Positions 38,073 through 47,130 of a stretch of 64,000 bases of DNA are shown here, one piece after another (positions within the stretch are counted from its first letter, which is position 1; the number at the start of each line of letters is the position of its first letter). Both the position numbers and the translations under genes were made by a program. The notes under the pieces are model-generated. The model saw nothing but the letters and a program-made list of their open reading frames with translations. It was not told the DNA's origin and searched no databases. Source of the stretch: a virus; IMG/VR virus record IMGVR_UViG_3300031951_000074, positions 1-64,000 of that record. One strand, given 5' to 3'.

Positions 38073-39971
38073 ATGGCTTTTAAAATTAAAGACGGTGTTA
38101 GAATAGGCACCACGGACATATTTGATAATGCTGGAACGTTACTAGTTAACGCACCAACTGCAACCAAGTGGCTCAACGCAAGAACCATCACTCTTGGTGG
38201 TGATCTGAGCGGTAGCGTGTCCGTAGACGGGTCACAAAACGTTACACTAACTGCAACTATTGCTGCAGACTCTGTTGCTTTAGGCACAGATACAACAGGT
38301 AATTACGTAAGTCTGGTACAAAGCAGTGGAACTGGTATTGTTGTTAGTGGAACCGCTGGAGAAAATGCAACATTTTCAGTTGCCCACGCAGACACCTCAA
38401 CACAAGCTACTGTAACCAACAGTGGCAGAACATACCTTCAAAGCATTACACTAGATGATTTTGGACACATTACTGCAGTAACTAGTGCAACAGAGCCAAC
38501 AGAAGGCAGTGGTACTCTTACCCTAAACATAGGCAGTGCTGGAGCAACTGGTAGTTCTGTAACAATTGCTACAGGTACTGGATTTAATGCTAACAGCAGC
38601 TCAAACGTTACATACAGTGTAAGCGTTGGTCCAGCCCTGAGCGGATTAGCCACAACAATGACAGGTGCTGGGTCAGGCTTCTTGAAAAAGACCGCGGCCG
38701 ATACTTATACAATCGACACAAACACGTACTTAACGGCCGAATCAGACACGTTGGCCACAGTAACAGGACGTGGGGCAACAACAAGTACTGCATTGAGCTT
38801 AACCAACTCAACAGCAAGCTCTAATACAACCACTGGTGCTCTAGTAGTAACTGGCGGTGTTGGTATTGGCGGTGCTTTAAACGTTGGCGGAAACACAGGA
38901 GTTACCGGCAACTTAACCATCACCGGCAACTTGATTGTAAATGGCACAACCACAACAGTCAATTCAACCACAACAACCTTAGACGATCCCATTATTACTC
39001 TGGGTGGCGATAGTGCTCCTGGTACTGACGACAACAAAGATCGTGGTGTTGAGTTCCGTTGGCACAATGGTACCTCCGCTAAAATCGGTTTCTTTGGGTA
39101 CGACGACAGCACAGGCAAGTTTACCTTTATTCCAGATGCTACAAACTCTTCAGAAGTGTTCTCTGGCACTACTGGAGAAATTGATGCAAAGATTGATTGG
39201 AGTAACATTCTTAATACTCCAGCCGCAGCAACAGTAAATAACGGTACATTAACATTAACAGCATCAGCTGGTGCAACAAACACTTCAGTTACTATTGGTA
39301 CAGGTACTGGCTTTAGTGCAAACGATTCAAACAACGAAACTTATGACATTGATGTAGGCCCTGCATTAAGCAACTTGGCTACAACAATGACTGGTGCTGG
39401 TAGTGGTTTTTTAAAGAAAACAGCACAAGACACTTATACTGTTGATACAAACACATACTTAACGACCGAGTCCGACACATTATCTAGTGTAACAGCCCGG
39501 GGAAATACTACTACTGATATCATCATCGCTGCAAATACTACACAAAGTACCAGCTCTCTTACAGGTGCTATTGTAGTAGGCGGTGGTTTGGGTGTTGCAA
39601 AGAACATTACAACAAAAGCATCGGTTGTATATAACAATTCAAGTGACGCAAAAATCAGTGAAGATTCTGGTCTATCAGCAACAGTAGCAACCACAACTAC
39701 TACAGATTTGGATACTTGGGCAGTTGCAACTTATCGCAGTGCACGTTACTTGGTACAGATCACACAAGGATCAAACTATCAAGTTAGCGAAGTATTGGTA
39801 TTACACAACGGTACTACTACAACAATGACTGAATATGCTGTATTGGAAAGCAACGGTGCCTTGGGTACATTGACCAGCGACATAAATGCAGGTAATGCCC
39901 GCCTACGAGTTACGATGGGCACCTCAACTTCTGCTACTGTCAAGATTCATCGCACTCTGGTAACAGTATAA
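38073..39971 (+). CDS. Tail fibre protein, 632 aa
   Basis: AGGAGC precedes ATG 38073. N-terminal MAFKIKDGVRIGTTDIFDNA, followed by WLNARTITLGGDLSGSVSVD, is a shaft-start found in many tailed phages. Two internal repeat units (about 150-230 and 390-480; VGPAL-SxLATTMTGAGSGFLKK-TA) flank a GGVGIGGALNVGGNTGVTGN and LDDPIITLGGDSAPGTDDNK region, a typical fibre module. The last 110 residues form the tip (YRSARYLVQITQGSNYQVSE, then ATVKIHRTLVTV). The VGPAL repeat also occurs once in the 1142-aa fibre, so these genes exchange parts. Confidence 0.85.
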   Translation: MAFKIKDGVRIGTTDIFDNAGTLLVNAPTATKWLNARTITLGGDLSGSVSVDGSQNVTLTATIAADSVALGTDTTGNYVSLVQSSGTGIVVSGTAGENATFSVAHADTSTQATVTNSGRTYLQSITLDDFGHITAVTSATEPTEGSGTLTLNIGSAGATGSSVTIATGTGFNANSSSNVTYSVSVGPALSGLATTMTGAGSGFLKKTAADTYTIDTNTYLTAESDTLATVTGRGATTSTALSLTNSTASSNTTTGALVVTGGVGIGGALNVGGNTGVTGNLTITGNLIVNGTTTTVNSTTTTLDDPIITLGGDSAPGTDDNKDRGVEFRWHNGTSAKIGFFGYDDSTGKFTFIPDATNSSEVFSGTTGEIDAKIDWSNILNTPAAATVNNGTLTLTASAGATNTSVTIGTGTGFSANDSNNETYDIDVGPALSNLATTMTGAGSGFLKKTAQDTYTVDTNTYLTTESDTLSSVTARGNTTTDIIIAANTTQSTSSLTGAIVVGGGLGVAKNITTKASVVYNNSSDAKISEDSGLSATVATTTTTDLDTWAVATYRSARYLVQITQGSNYQVSEVLVLHNGTTTTMTEYAVLESNGALGTLTSDINAGNARLRVTMGTSTSATVKIHRTLVTV

Positions 39972-40001
39972 TTTTAACAACCTCGTGGATAGGGAAACGG
40001 G

Positions 40002-41426
40002 ATGGCTAACGAATTCAAAGTAAAAAACGGGATTAAATTTCCAGACAACACAATCCAAACTACCGCTGCTGCCGGCAGCGGTACTAGTTCATTAGTAAGC
40101 GGCACAGCAGTAAATAGTACTAGTGGCACAACAATTGATTTTACCAGTATTCCATCTTGGGTAAAACGCGTTACTGTTATGTTTAGTGCTGTAAGTACAA
40201 GTGGTACTTCGTCTTTATTGGTTCAAATCGGCGATAGTGGCGGAATCGAAACCACAGGGTACGATAGTTATGCATTGTACGCCCCTTCTAGTGGTGGATT
40301 TATTTCGTCCACTTCTGGATACGTTCTAGAACCAACAGGATATTTGAGCGGCACAATCGCCAGGTATGGTATGATTGTACTAGCCAATTTAACAGGTAAC
40401 AACTGGGTAGCATCTTCGAATTTGTACGAAGGATCTGGCGGTGTTGTAGCAATGGCCGCCGGAGGAAAAACCCTTTCTGCAGTATTGGATCGTGTTCGTG
40501 TTACCACAGTTAATGGTACCGATACTTTTGACGGCGGCACTATCAACATATTATATGAAGGTGGTGGCGTTGGAGGCACGCTGGATTCAATAACAGACGT
40601 TAGCGCCCCGGCTCCTTCTAATGGCCAAGCACTGGTTTGGAACAGTACTACTAGTCAATGGGAAGCTCAAACTGTAAGTGGTGGTGGTGGAACAGGTATT
40701 TCTTGGAGTAAAAAGACTAGTAACTATACTGCGTCAAGCGGAGACTTTTTATTAACCGATACAGGATCTGGCAGTTTTACCGTAACATTGCCGTCTTCAC
40801 CAACTACTGGAAATTTTGTTGTAGTAGCAGATGCCAATGATTGGAAAACAAACAATCTAATAATTGCAAGAAACGGTAGTACAATAGAAGGATTATCTGA
40901 AGACTTGTATTTAAATATAAAAGGAATCCAGGTAAGTATTATATTTGATGGCACTACTTGGGAAGTGTTTGCTTTTGCAGCACCTTCTATAGATATTACA
41001 AACGATACTTCTACCAATACTACACAGTATCTTACAATGTCGCGAGCCACAAGTGGGGCTCTGAACGGTGCCTATGTTAGCAATAGTGGTTTAACATTTA
41101 ATCCAAGTACTGGTACTCTGTCTTCTACCAATTACAACTCTTTATCAGATAAAAACCTTAAAAAGAATATACAGCCACTAGAAGATTATGGCTTTATATT
41201 AGATCAATTAAACCCTGTAAAATTTCAATGGAAGTCGAACGACAAAACAGGATTTGGTTTAATAGCTCAAGAGGTTGAAAAAGTATTACCAGAAATAGTA
41301 GAAGATAATGATACTTATAAAACAGTAAGCTATCAACAGCTTATACCATTTTTATTAGCGTGTGTTAAACAACAGCAAAAAGAACTAGAAGAATTAAAGG
41401 AGATAGTAAATGGCAACATTAACTGA
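40002..41426 (+). CDS. Tail fibre with S74 intramolecular chaperone
   Basis: 474 aa. It begins MANEFKVKNGIKFPDNTIQT, a common fibre start, followed by beta-rich domains. The last 95 residues (LSDKNLKKNIQPLEDYGFIL, then GFGLIAQEVEKVLPEIV and YQQLIPFLLACVKQQQKELE) are a Peptidase_S74 chaperone, which trimerises the fibre and then cuts itself off; the Ser of LSDKN and the Lys of LKKN match the Ser-Lys dyad. It is the only S74 domain in the window. The gene overlaps the next by 17 nt. Confidence 0.9.
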   Translation: MANEFKVKNGIKFPDNTIQTTAAAGSGTSSLVSGTAVNSTSGTTIDFTSIPSWVKRVTVMFSAVSTSGTSSLLVQIGDSGGIETTGYDSYALYAPSSGGFISSTSGYVLEPTGYLSGTIARYGMIVLANLTGNNWVASSNLYEGSGGVVAMAAGGKTLSAVLDRVRVTTVNGTDTFDGGTINILYEGGGVGGTLDSITDVSAPAPSNGQALVWNSTTSQWEAQTVSGGGGTGISWSKKTSNYTASSGDFLLTDTGSGSFTVTLPSSPTTGNFVVVADANDWKTNNLIIARNGSTIEGLSEDLYLNIKGIQVSIIFDGTTWEVFAFAAPSIDITNDTSTNTTQYLTMSRATSGALNGAYVSNSGLTFNPSTGTLSSTNYNSLSDKNLKKNIQPLEDYGFILDQLNPVKFQWKSNDKTGFGLIAQEVEKVLPEIVEDNDTYKTVSYQQLIPFLLACVKQQQKELEELKEIVNGNIN

Positions 41427-41685
41427 TTTATTGGGCTCTACTTTTAGTGGGTTGGGCTTTACCTTTTATCCTTCTTTTAATTTAGCAACTGTTTACAATA
41501 AAAATGACGTAGTTCATTACAGTACAAATGGAAATACTTATGTGGCTATAGCTAACGGTATATCCACGGGAACTACTCCAGACCTGGATACTTCTAACTG
41601 GGCACTGTTTGTTCCAAAGGGTGATACGGGCGGTGGTGGAATTACAACAGGAAAAGCCATTGCAATGGCCATAGTTTTTGGATAA
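41410..41685 (+). CDS. Small carbohydrate-binding-module-like protein, 91 aa
   Basis: It starts inside the S74 coding region with AAAGGAG before the ATG. Residues 25-65 (FNLATVYNKNDVVHYSTNGN, then TYVAIANGISTGTTPDL, then NWALFVPKG) match the small W/Y-rich chitin-binding-type module seen in the 679-aa tip protein. A Gly-rich tail follows. It is probably a fibre accessory subunit that contacts surface sugars; this is inference. Confidence 0.65.
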   Translation: MATLTDLLGSTFSGLGFTFYPSFNLATVYNKNDVVHYSTNGNTYVAIANGISTGTTPDLDTSNWALFVPKGDTGGGGITTGKAIAMAIVFG

Positions 41686-41697
41686 GGATAATAAAAA

Positions 41698-42063
41698 ATG
41701 GCAAATCCTAATATTGTAAACGTAGCAACCATACTTGGAAGAACTGTTGGTGCTGCTTTAACTACAACTAGTGCCGACATTGTAACCAACAGTGCGGGTA
41801 GTAACAAGATTTTTAAAATCAACTCCGTCTATGTGTCTAATGTAGACGGAACCAATAATGCGACTGTTGATGTTACTTTTTACGATGCCAGCGCAACAAC
41901 AAGTTATTATTTAGCGGATGCGATTGTTGTGCCTGTTACATCAACCTTAAAAGTAGTAACAAAAGATGCTTCTATTTACTTAGAAGAGGGCGATAAAATT
42001 GCAGCACTAGCCAGTGCTAATAATGATTTACAGATCGTTGTTAGTTACGAGGAGATCAGCTAA
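41698..42063 (+). CDS. Hypothetical virion protein, 121 aa
   Basis: A beta-rich small protein, MANPNIVNVATILGRTVGAA, then IFKINSVYVSNVDGTNNATV and VPVTSTLKVVTKDASIYLEE, ending LQIVVSYEEIS. Proteins with this pattern are common among phage structural genes, possibly as head or tail decoration. It shares one base with the next gene. Confidence 0.7.
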   Translation: MANPNIVNVATILGRTVGAALTTTSADIVTNSAGSNKIFKINSVYVSNVDGTNNATVDVTFYDASATTSYYLADAIVVPVTSTLKVVTKDASIYLEEGDKIAALASANNDLQIVVSYEEIS

Positions 42064-42980
42064 TGAACGGTAATTTAATAGGTGCTGTAAATTTACCAAC
42101 TATTAGTTCTGCTTCAGGTGTATGGACTATTGAAGAAGTAAAACTAGCACGGCAGCAGAGTATTTGGCCAGGACTCATAGTTATAGACTACTTGATAGTT
42201 GCAGGCGGTGGCGGTGGTTCTGATTATGGTGCTGGTGGCGCCGGCGGATATAGAACAGGTACTATTAATACTGGTGTGTTTAATAACAGTTTTACTATTA
42301 CTGTTGGTGCAGGTGGTTCCGGTGCAGCCACAGGCTCTAACGGATCAGACTCTGTACTAGGTACATTTGTATCATCAGGCGGCGGTAGAGGGGGAAAAGC
42401 AAACACAAGCCCGGGGCAAAATGGCGGATCTGGTGGCGGTGGTGGTTATGCAAGTACAGGCAATCCCGGAGGTTTGGGTAACACCCCAGCAACTACTCCA
42501 TCACAAGGTAATAACGGTGGAGCAGGTTATAATCTAAACGGTGCACCATTTGCAGCAGGTGGCGGAGGTGGTGCAGGTGCAGTGGGTCAGGCAGGTCAAT
42601 CCACCATTGGTGGTGCGGGTGGTGCGGGGTCTTCTTCAACAATAACAGGTTCGTCAGTCACTTACGCAGGAGGTGGTGGGGGAGGACATTTCAGCGGAAC
42701 CGGAGGAAATGCAAGTGGTGGTACCGGTGGGGGTGGTACAGGTGGTAAAAATAGCTCTGGTACAACTGCAGGCACTGCAAATACTGGCGGCGGCGGCGGC
42801 GGTTCTGGTGTAACTAGCGGTTCTGGAGGATCTGGTGGTTCGGGGGTAGTAATTATAGCATATCTTGATTCTTTTCCGGCATTAAGTAGTATAGATGTTG
42901 GGTTAACATACGACCAACCTTCAAGATCAGGTTACAGAGTATATAGATTTACTGCAGGTACCGGAACCGTTACGGTTTAA
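42063..42980 (+). CDS. Glycine-rich adhesin-like protein, 305 aa
   Basis: After 40 residues and a strand (VIDYLIVAGGGGGS) the protein is a 190-residue Gly/Ser/Thr-rich block with GGAGG and GGGGG runs every 10-15 residues, as in poly-Gly sandwich receptor-binding tips, then a C-terminal domain (VVIIAYLDSFPALSSIDVGL and YDQPSRSGYRVYRFTAGTGT). It is a separate gene, unlike the glycine tip fused to the 1142-aa fibre, and could serve as an exchangeable adhesin. Its overlap with the previous gene suggests coupled translation. Confidence 0.8.
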   Translation: MNGNLIGAVNLPTISSASGVWTIEEVKLARQQSIWPGLIVIDYLIVAGGGGGSDYGAGGAGGYRTGTINTGVFNNSFTITVGAGGSGAATGSNGSDSVLGTFVSSGGGRGGKANTSPGQNGGSGGGGGYASTGNPGGLGNTPATTPSQGNNGGAGYNLNGAPFAAGGGGGAGAVGQAGQSTIGGAGGAGSSSTITGSSVTYAGGGGGGHFSGTGGNASGGTGGGGTGGKNSSGTTAGTANTGGGGGGSGVTSGSGGSGGSGVVIIAYLDSFPALSSIDVGLTYDQPSRSGYRVYRFTAGTGTVTV

Positions 42981-42995
42981 ATAAAGAGAATAAAA

Positions 42996-43370
42996 ATGGC
43001 ACACTATGCTTTTATAGATGACAATAATATAGTCACAGAGGTTATTGTAGGAAAAGATGAGAATGAAGGTTTAATTAATTGGGAGGAATACTACGGTAAT
43101 TTTAGAAAAAAACGCTGCCTTCGCACTTCTTTTAATACATACGGTAATAAGCACTTAAATAATGGCACACCGTTTAGGAAAAATTATGCAGGTGTAGGAT
43201 ATACCTATGACACTCGACTAGATGCATTCATTCCACCTAAACCATATAGCAGTTGGGTATTAGATGAAGAAACATGTATTTGGCAAGCACCTGTTCCCAT
43301 GCCGAATGACGGATCGTCGTATATTTGGGATGAAGAATCAACGTCTTGGAAAAATAATAATATCAATTAA
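42996..43370 (+). CDS. Conserved phage protein, YSSWVLDE type
   Basis: 124 aa beginning MAHYAFIDDNNIVTEVIVGK, with WEEYYGNFRKKRCLRTSFNT, YAGVGYTYDTRLDAFIPPKP and the marker YSSWVLDEETCIWQAPVPMP. Proteins with this final motif occur in many aquatic T4-like and other phages near fibre genes. The function is unknown; a virion-associated role is inferred from company. Both halves are rich in aromatic residues, suited to carbohydrate contact. Confidence 0.8.
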   Translation: MAHYAFIDDNNIVTEVIVGKDENEGLINWEEYYGNFRKKRCLRTSFNTYGNKHLNNGTPFRKNYAGVGYTYDTRLDAFIPPKPYSSWVLDEETCIWQAPVPMPNDGSSYIWDEESTSWKNNNIN

Positions 43371-43396
43371 ATAAGCCGAGTTCAAAAGGAGCGAAG

Positions 43397-43927
43397 ATGG
43401 CTATTAAAGTACAAAATACTACTGTAATAAATGACAGTAGACAGTTAGAAAATATAAGTAATTTAAAGACTGTTAACAGTCAAAGTATATTGGGGGCTGG
43501 CGATATTTCTATTACTGGTATTCCAACAGCCGGTACAACGGGACAAGTACTTACAAAAAATAGTTCTACAAACTACGATGTTTCTTGGATAAATCCAGGA
43601 AATGAAGTAACCTCAACTGTTACCAGTAGTGCAGGTGCTGCTACCATAAATACCAGTCTAGCAACTGTATTTTTGCATTCTTTAACAGAGAATACCACAT
43701 ATACATTTTCTAATCCTCCTGCAAGCGGAACTGGATATACTATTACTTTAAAAATAGTACAAAACAGCACTCCTCGTACAATTACTTGGCCAGCCAGTGT
43801 AAAATGGGTAGCTGCATCACCGCCAACACTATCAACAGGAAGCGGCGACGTTGACGTATTTGCGTTTTTTACGCATGATGCAGGAACTAACTGGTATGGT
43901 TTTGTTGCTGGACAGGATCTGTCATGA
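43397..43927 (+). CDS. Tail fibre-type protein, 176 aa
   Basis: AAAGGAG precedes the ATG. N-terminal MAIKVQNTTVINDSRQLENI, SNLKTVNSQSILGAGDISIT, is the shaft-start module of many fibres, here followed by a single beta-sandwich-like domain (TYTFSNPPASGTGYTITLKI, then ITWPASVKWVAASPPTLSTG) that is widely shared among phage and prophage tail proteins. It overlaps the propeller gene by 4 nt. Confidence 0.75.
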   Translation: MAIKVQNTTVINDSRQLENISNLKTVNSQSILGAGDISITGIPTAGTTGQVLTKNSSTNYDVSWINPGNEVTSTVTSSAGAATINTSLATVFLHSLTENTTYTFSNPPASGTGYTITLKIVQNSTPRTITWPASVKWVAASPPTLSTGSGDVDVFAFFTHDAGTNWYGFVAGQDLS

Positions 43928-45474
43928 GTTCCAATAGAAAGATATTAATGGCAGCTGCTGGTAACACTAAGCCTGGGTGGGAATTGGACAAAGCAGTTTT
44001 ACCAAATTTTTTGAATGTTAATAGTCAGACCGCCAATGCATTTGGAATGTTCTTTAGCCCTGATGGCTTAAACTTGTATATTGGAGGTGATTCTTCAGTA
44101 TTTCAGTATGTGTTGAGTACTGCTTGGTTGGTATCCACAGCTACATACACAAGATCTTTTACTTTTACAAATTCAATAGTGGGTGTACATTTTAGTACAG
44201 ACGGTACTAAAATGTTTATAATAAATCCGAATCACTTAATAACAAGGTACACAGTGAGCACTCCTTGGAATATAAGTACTCTTACCTATGGTGGAGAAAT
44301 TCAACTCTACTCGTACGATACCTCACCCCAAGATCTATTTTTTAGCTCTGATGGTACTATCATGTATACTTTAGGATCTACAACTGACTCCGTGTATCAA
44401 TTTACTTTAGGATCTGCCTGGAGTTTGTCTAGTGTAACGTATGTTCAAAGCTTTTCAGTCACAGCACAAGACACAACGCCAACTGGTTTATTTTTTAAAG
44501 CAGACGGCACTAAGATGTACGTCATGGGACTTGCAGGAGACGATATAAATGAATACGCTCTTAGTACTGCATGGAATATAAGTACAGCAAGTTTTGTGCG
44601 AGTCAGCGGAGGTACTCCAGAAGGAAGTCCAGGTGGTTTATTTTTTAAACCTGATGGTTCTGTGGTATATTTTGTCGGAAGTGGTCTAGACACAGTTTAT
44701 ACCTATATTGCTACAACTCCTTGGAATGTATCCACGCTTAAAACAGACAGATTTTTTAGAGTTGCAACCCAAGAGACGAGTCCGCAAGCAATATTCTTTA
44801 AACCAGATGGTACAAAAATGTACGTCATGGGATCTACAGGAGACGATGTCAATGAATACAGTCTTAGTACTGCCTGGGATATATCCAGTGCTACTTATGT
44901 AAGAATATTTGTTGTTTCAACACAAGAAACAACGCCAACTGGTTTATTTTTTAAAGCAGACGGTACTAGAATGTACGTAGTAGGTAGTACTGGCGACGAT
45001 ATAAACGAATACAGTCTTAGTACTCCATGGGATATAAGTACTGCTACTTATGTAAGAGTTTCTTTAGCGCTAACGGAAACTAATCCACAAGCACTATTCT
45101 TTAAACCAGATGGTACTAAGATGTATTTAATAGGTAGTACATACGATCAGGTGGCGGAATACGACTTGTTAACTGCATGGAATGTAAACACTCTAGCCTC
45201 TGTAGGAACATTCTCTCCTGGATTCGACACTGGGCCTACAGGAATATTTTTTAAACCAGATGGTTCTAGAATGTTTCTTTATGGATTTGGTAATGACAAA
45301 GTTTATTCTTATAATCTAAGTACTGCATGGAATATTTCAACGGCATCATACTACCAACAATTGAGTTTAAAAAATCTGGATGAAATAATAAATGATATTT
45401 ATATAAGACCAGACGGTAAAAAGTTGTATGCTGTAGGCAGTACAATTGATGCAGTTTTTGAAATAAATTTATAA
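43924..45474 (+). CDS. Beta-propeller repeat protein, 516 aa
   Basis: Built from about nine degenerate 50-residue repeats with core GLFFKPDGTKMYVMGSTGDD and V-x-EY-x-LSTAWDISTATYVR. Each looks like one four-strand blade, with the FFKxDG(T/S)(K/R)M(Y/F) strand and the turn D-D-V/I-N-E-Y. A large propeller, or two, would make a receptor-binding head. The repeats from 44,480 to 45,060 are close at DNA level. ATGA coupling with the previous fibre gene suggests the two form one device. Confidence 0.8.
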   Translation: MSSNRKILMAAAGNTKPGWELDKAVLPNFLNVNSQTANAFGMFFSPDGLNLYIGGDSSVFQYVLSTAWLVSTATYTRSFTFTNSIVGVHFSTDGTKMFIINPNHLITRYTVSTPWNISTLTYGGEIQLYSYDTSPQDLFFSSDGTIMYTLGSTTDSVYQFTLGSAWSLSSVTYVQSFSVTAQDTTPTGLFFKADGTKMYVMGLAGDDINEYALSTAWNISTASFVRVSGGTPEGSPGGLFFKPDGSVVYFVGSGLDTVYTYIATTPWNVSTLKTDRFFRVATQETSPQAIFFKPDGTKMYVMGSTGDDVNEYSLSTAWDISSATYVRIFVVSTQETTPTGLFFKADGTRMYVVGSTGDDINEYSLSTPWDISTATYVRVSLALTETNPQALFFKPDGTKMYLIGSTYDQVAEYDLLTAWNVNTLASVGTFSPGFDTGPTGIFFKPDGSRMFLYGFGNDKVYSYNLSTAWNISTASYYQQLSLKNLDEIINDIYIRPDGKKLYAVGSTIDAVFEINL

Positions 45475-45485
45475 AAGGAATAATA

Positions 45486-45917
45486 ATGCATTTAAAAATC
45501 CTACCAGACAATTCTGTATTATTTCCATACAGTTTATCTGATCTATACAACTCAAATCCAAATACAAGTTTTCCCTCAACATTATCAGAAGAACTATTAA
45601 ATAGTTATAAAATATATTCTGTAAAAGCAACTCCACCAATACAAATCGACCCTAAAACGCATAAACTGGTACAAAGTGCAGAAAAAGTAGGTGAAATCTG
45701 GACTCAGGTTTGGAATACTGAACCACTGAATGTTGAAACCGCCAGCCTAAACGTACGAGCACACAGAAATAAATTGTTAACAAAATCAGACTGGACACAA
45801 ACAGAAGACAGTCCTGTTAACAAGGCCTCTTGGAAGACATATCGTCAAGCACTACGAGATATTAGTCTTCAAACCAACTTTCCCCATGAAGTAACGTGGC
45901 CGACACCACCAAATTGA
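45486..45917 (+). CDS. Tail fibre assembly chaperone-like protein
   Basis: 143 aa. The C-terminal RNKLLTKSDWTQTEDSPVN, then WKTYRQALRDISLQTNFPHE and VTWPTPP, is the hallmark of a widespread phage family annotated as tail assembly chaperone. The N-terminal 70 residues are a separate strand-rich part (LPDNSVLFPYSLSDLYNSNP). It comes right after the last fibre gene, as expected for a folding helper. AAAAGGAA precedes the start. Confidence 0.8.
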   Translation: MHLKILPDNSVLFPYSLSDLYNSNPNTSFPSTLSEELLNSYKIYSVKATPPIQIDPKTHKLVQSAEKVGEIWTQVWNTEPLNVETASLNVRAHRNKLLTKSDWTQTEDSPVNKASWKTYRQALRDISLQTNFPHEVTWPTPPN

Positions 45918-45939
45918 GATTTAAATAAAGGAGTCCACT

Positions 45940-46404
45940 ATGGACCCTATTACTGCAATAGCTATGGCGAGTACTGCATTGGGTACAATTAAAAGCGCTA
46001 TAAACACTGGAAAGGAAATTCACGAAGTAACCAGTGAAATAGGCAAATTTTTTGGAGCGGTAACAACCGCAAGGAGTATTCCAAAAAAGAAAAAGTCTAT
46101 TTTTAAAAAGTTATTGGATAAAGGGTCCGTAGAGCAAGAAGCTCTGGAAACAATTGTCAATCAGAAAAAACTGGAGCAAATGGAGTCTGAACTACGTGAG
46201 TTAATCGTGTATACTTATGGTGTAGAAACCTACAGAGACATGATTATCTTGCGTAGAAAGATAAAACTGGACAGAGAATTAGAGGAAAAGAAAGAGCTTT
46301 TGAAAAGAAAAGAACTGTTTGAAAACTATATTTATGCAGCCGTTATAATGGGATGTGTTGGTGTAATAGCTTGGATAACAATCGTAATACTACAAAATAT
46401 ATAA
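45940..46404 (+). CDS. Membrane-anchored helical protein, 154 aa
   Basis: AAAGGAG precedes the ATG. The N-terminus is an amphipathic helix (MDPITAIAMASTALGTIKSA), then a basic segment (SIPKKKKSIFKKLLDKG), a charged coiled-coil middle, and a C-terminal transmembrane helix (IYAAVIMGCVGVIAWITIVI). Proteins of this pattern lie near lysis genes in T4-like phages of aquatic bacteria. Its position at the head of the lysis operon suggests a lysis or membrane role, not proven. Confidence 0.7.
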   Translation: MDPITAIAMASTALGTIKSAINTGKEIHEVTSEIGKFFGAVTTARSIPKKKKSIFKKLLDKGSVEQEALETIVNQKKLEQMESELRELIVYTYGVETYRDMIILRRKIKLDRELEEKKELLKRKELFENYIYAAVIMGCVGVIAWITIVILQNI

Positions 46405-46408
46405 AATC

Positions 46409-46876
46409 ATGGAACAAGTATTGTGGATTTTAGGGTTCTTGCCCAAAGCTTTCTGGTTTCTTTTGTTGATAATCTCTTTTTTAGTGTTGTTATTGAATAG
46501 GCTTTTAAATAAAATTCCAGGATTTTATTTGTACAGTGGTTACATAAAAACCGCCTCCGTAATAGCACTGATTGTTTCTTCTTGGTTTATTGGATACAAC
46601 TACAATGAAACCAAGTGGCAAACAGAAATAAAAGAAACAAAACAAAAGATAGAAGTACTGGAACAAAAGAATAAAGACTTGAGTAACACACTAGAAACCC
46701 GTTCTCAAGAAAAGATTGTTGAAATACAAGAAAAAACAAGAAACGTAATAAAGTTTGTAGAAAAGCAAGTGCTCCAAGACAAAGAAGTAATTAAGTATGT
46801 AGAAAGTTGTCCAAAACTGCCAGATGCTGTATTAGAAGCACATAATAGAGCAGCTCACTTGGAGAAGCAAAAATGA
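46409..46876 (+). CDS. Inner-membrane spanin-like protein (i-spanin)
   Basis: 155 aa with two N-terminal hydrophobic helices (FWFLLLIISFLVLLLNRLLN and TASVIALIVSSWFIGYNY) and then a long charged coiled coil (KWQTEIKETKQKIEVLEQKN) reaching toward the periplasm, ending near HNRAAHLEKQK. That is the shape of an i-spanin with an added helix. It overlaps the lipoprotein gene by 4 nt. With its partner it would fuse inner and outer membranes in the last lysis step. Confidence 0.75.
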   Translation: MEQVLWILGFLPKAFWFLLLIISFLVLLLNRLLNKIPGFYLYSGYIKTASVIALIVSSWFIGYNYNETKWQTEIKETKQKIEVLEQKNKDLSNTLETRSQEKIVEIQEKTRNVIKFVEKQVLQDKEVIKYVESCPKLPDAVLEAHNRAAHLEKQK

Positions 46877-47130
46877 AAATTTTTGTAGGTTTAGTACTGA
46901 GTTTGTTATTAACCGGCTGTTGGAAAACTATTCCCACTTTTCCAACACCTCCGCCTTCAGCCATGGAAAGTTGCCCCGTTTTAGAAAAAGCAAATGACGC
47001 AGATTTAGAGTCTTTTATTAAAACAGTAATAAAAAACTATGAGTCTTATTATTTGTGTAAAAATAAAACAGATACTTGGATAAAGTGGTATAGTGATACT
47101 TCAAAAAACTATAAGGAATCTATTAAATGA
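46873..47130 (+). CDS. Outer-membrane lipoprotein (o-spanin)
   Basis: 85 aa with a signal peptide ending in a lipobox, LLLTGC (Cys at residue 17), then a Pro-rich stretch (TFPTPPPSAM) and a helical part with paired Cys. Lipoprotein plus Pro-rich linker directly after a coiled-coil membrane protein is the standard two-component spanin arrangement. It shares 4 nt with both neighbours, so the three are translated together. Confidence 0.8.
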   Translation: MKIFVGLVLSLLLTGCWKTIPTFPTPPPSAMESCPVLEKANDADLESFIKTVIKNYESYYLCKNKTDTWIKWYSDTSKNYKESIK

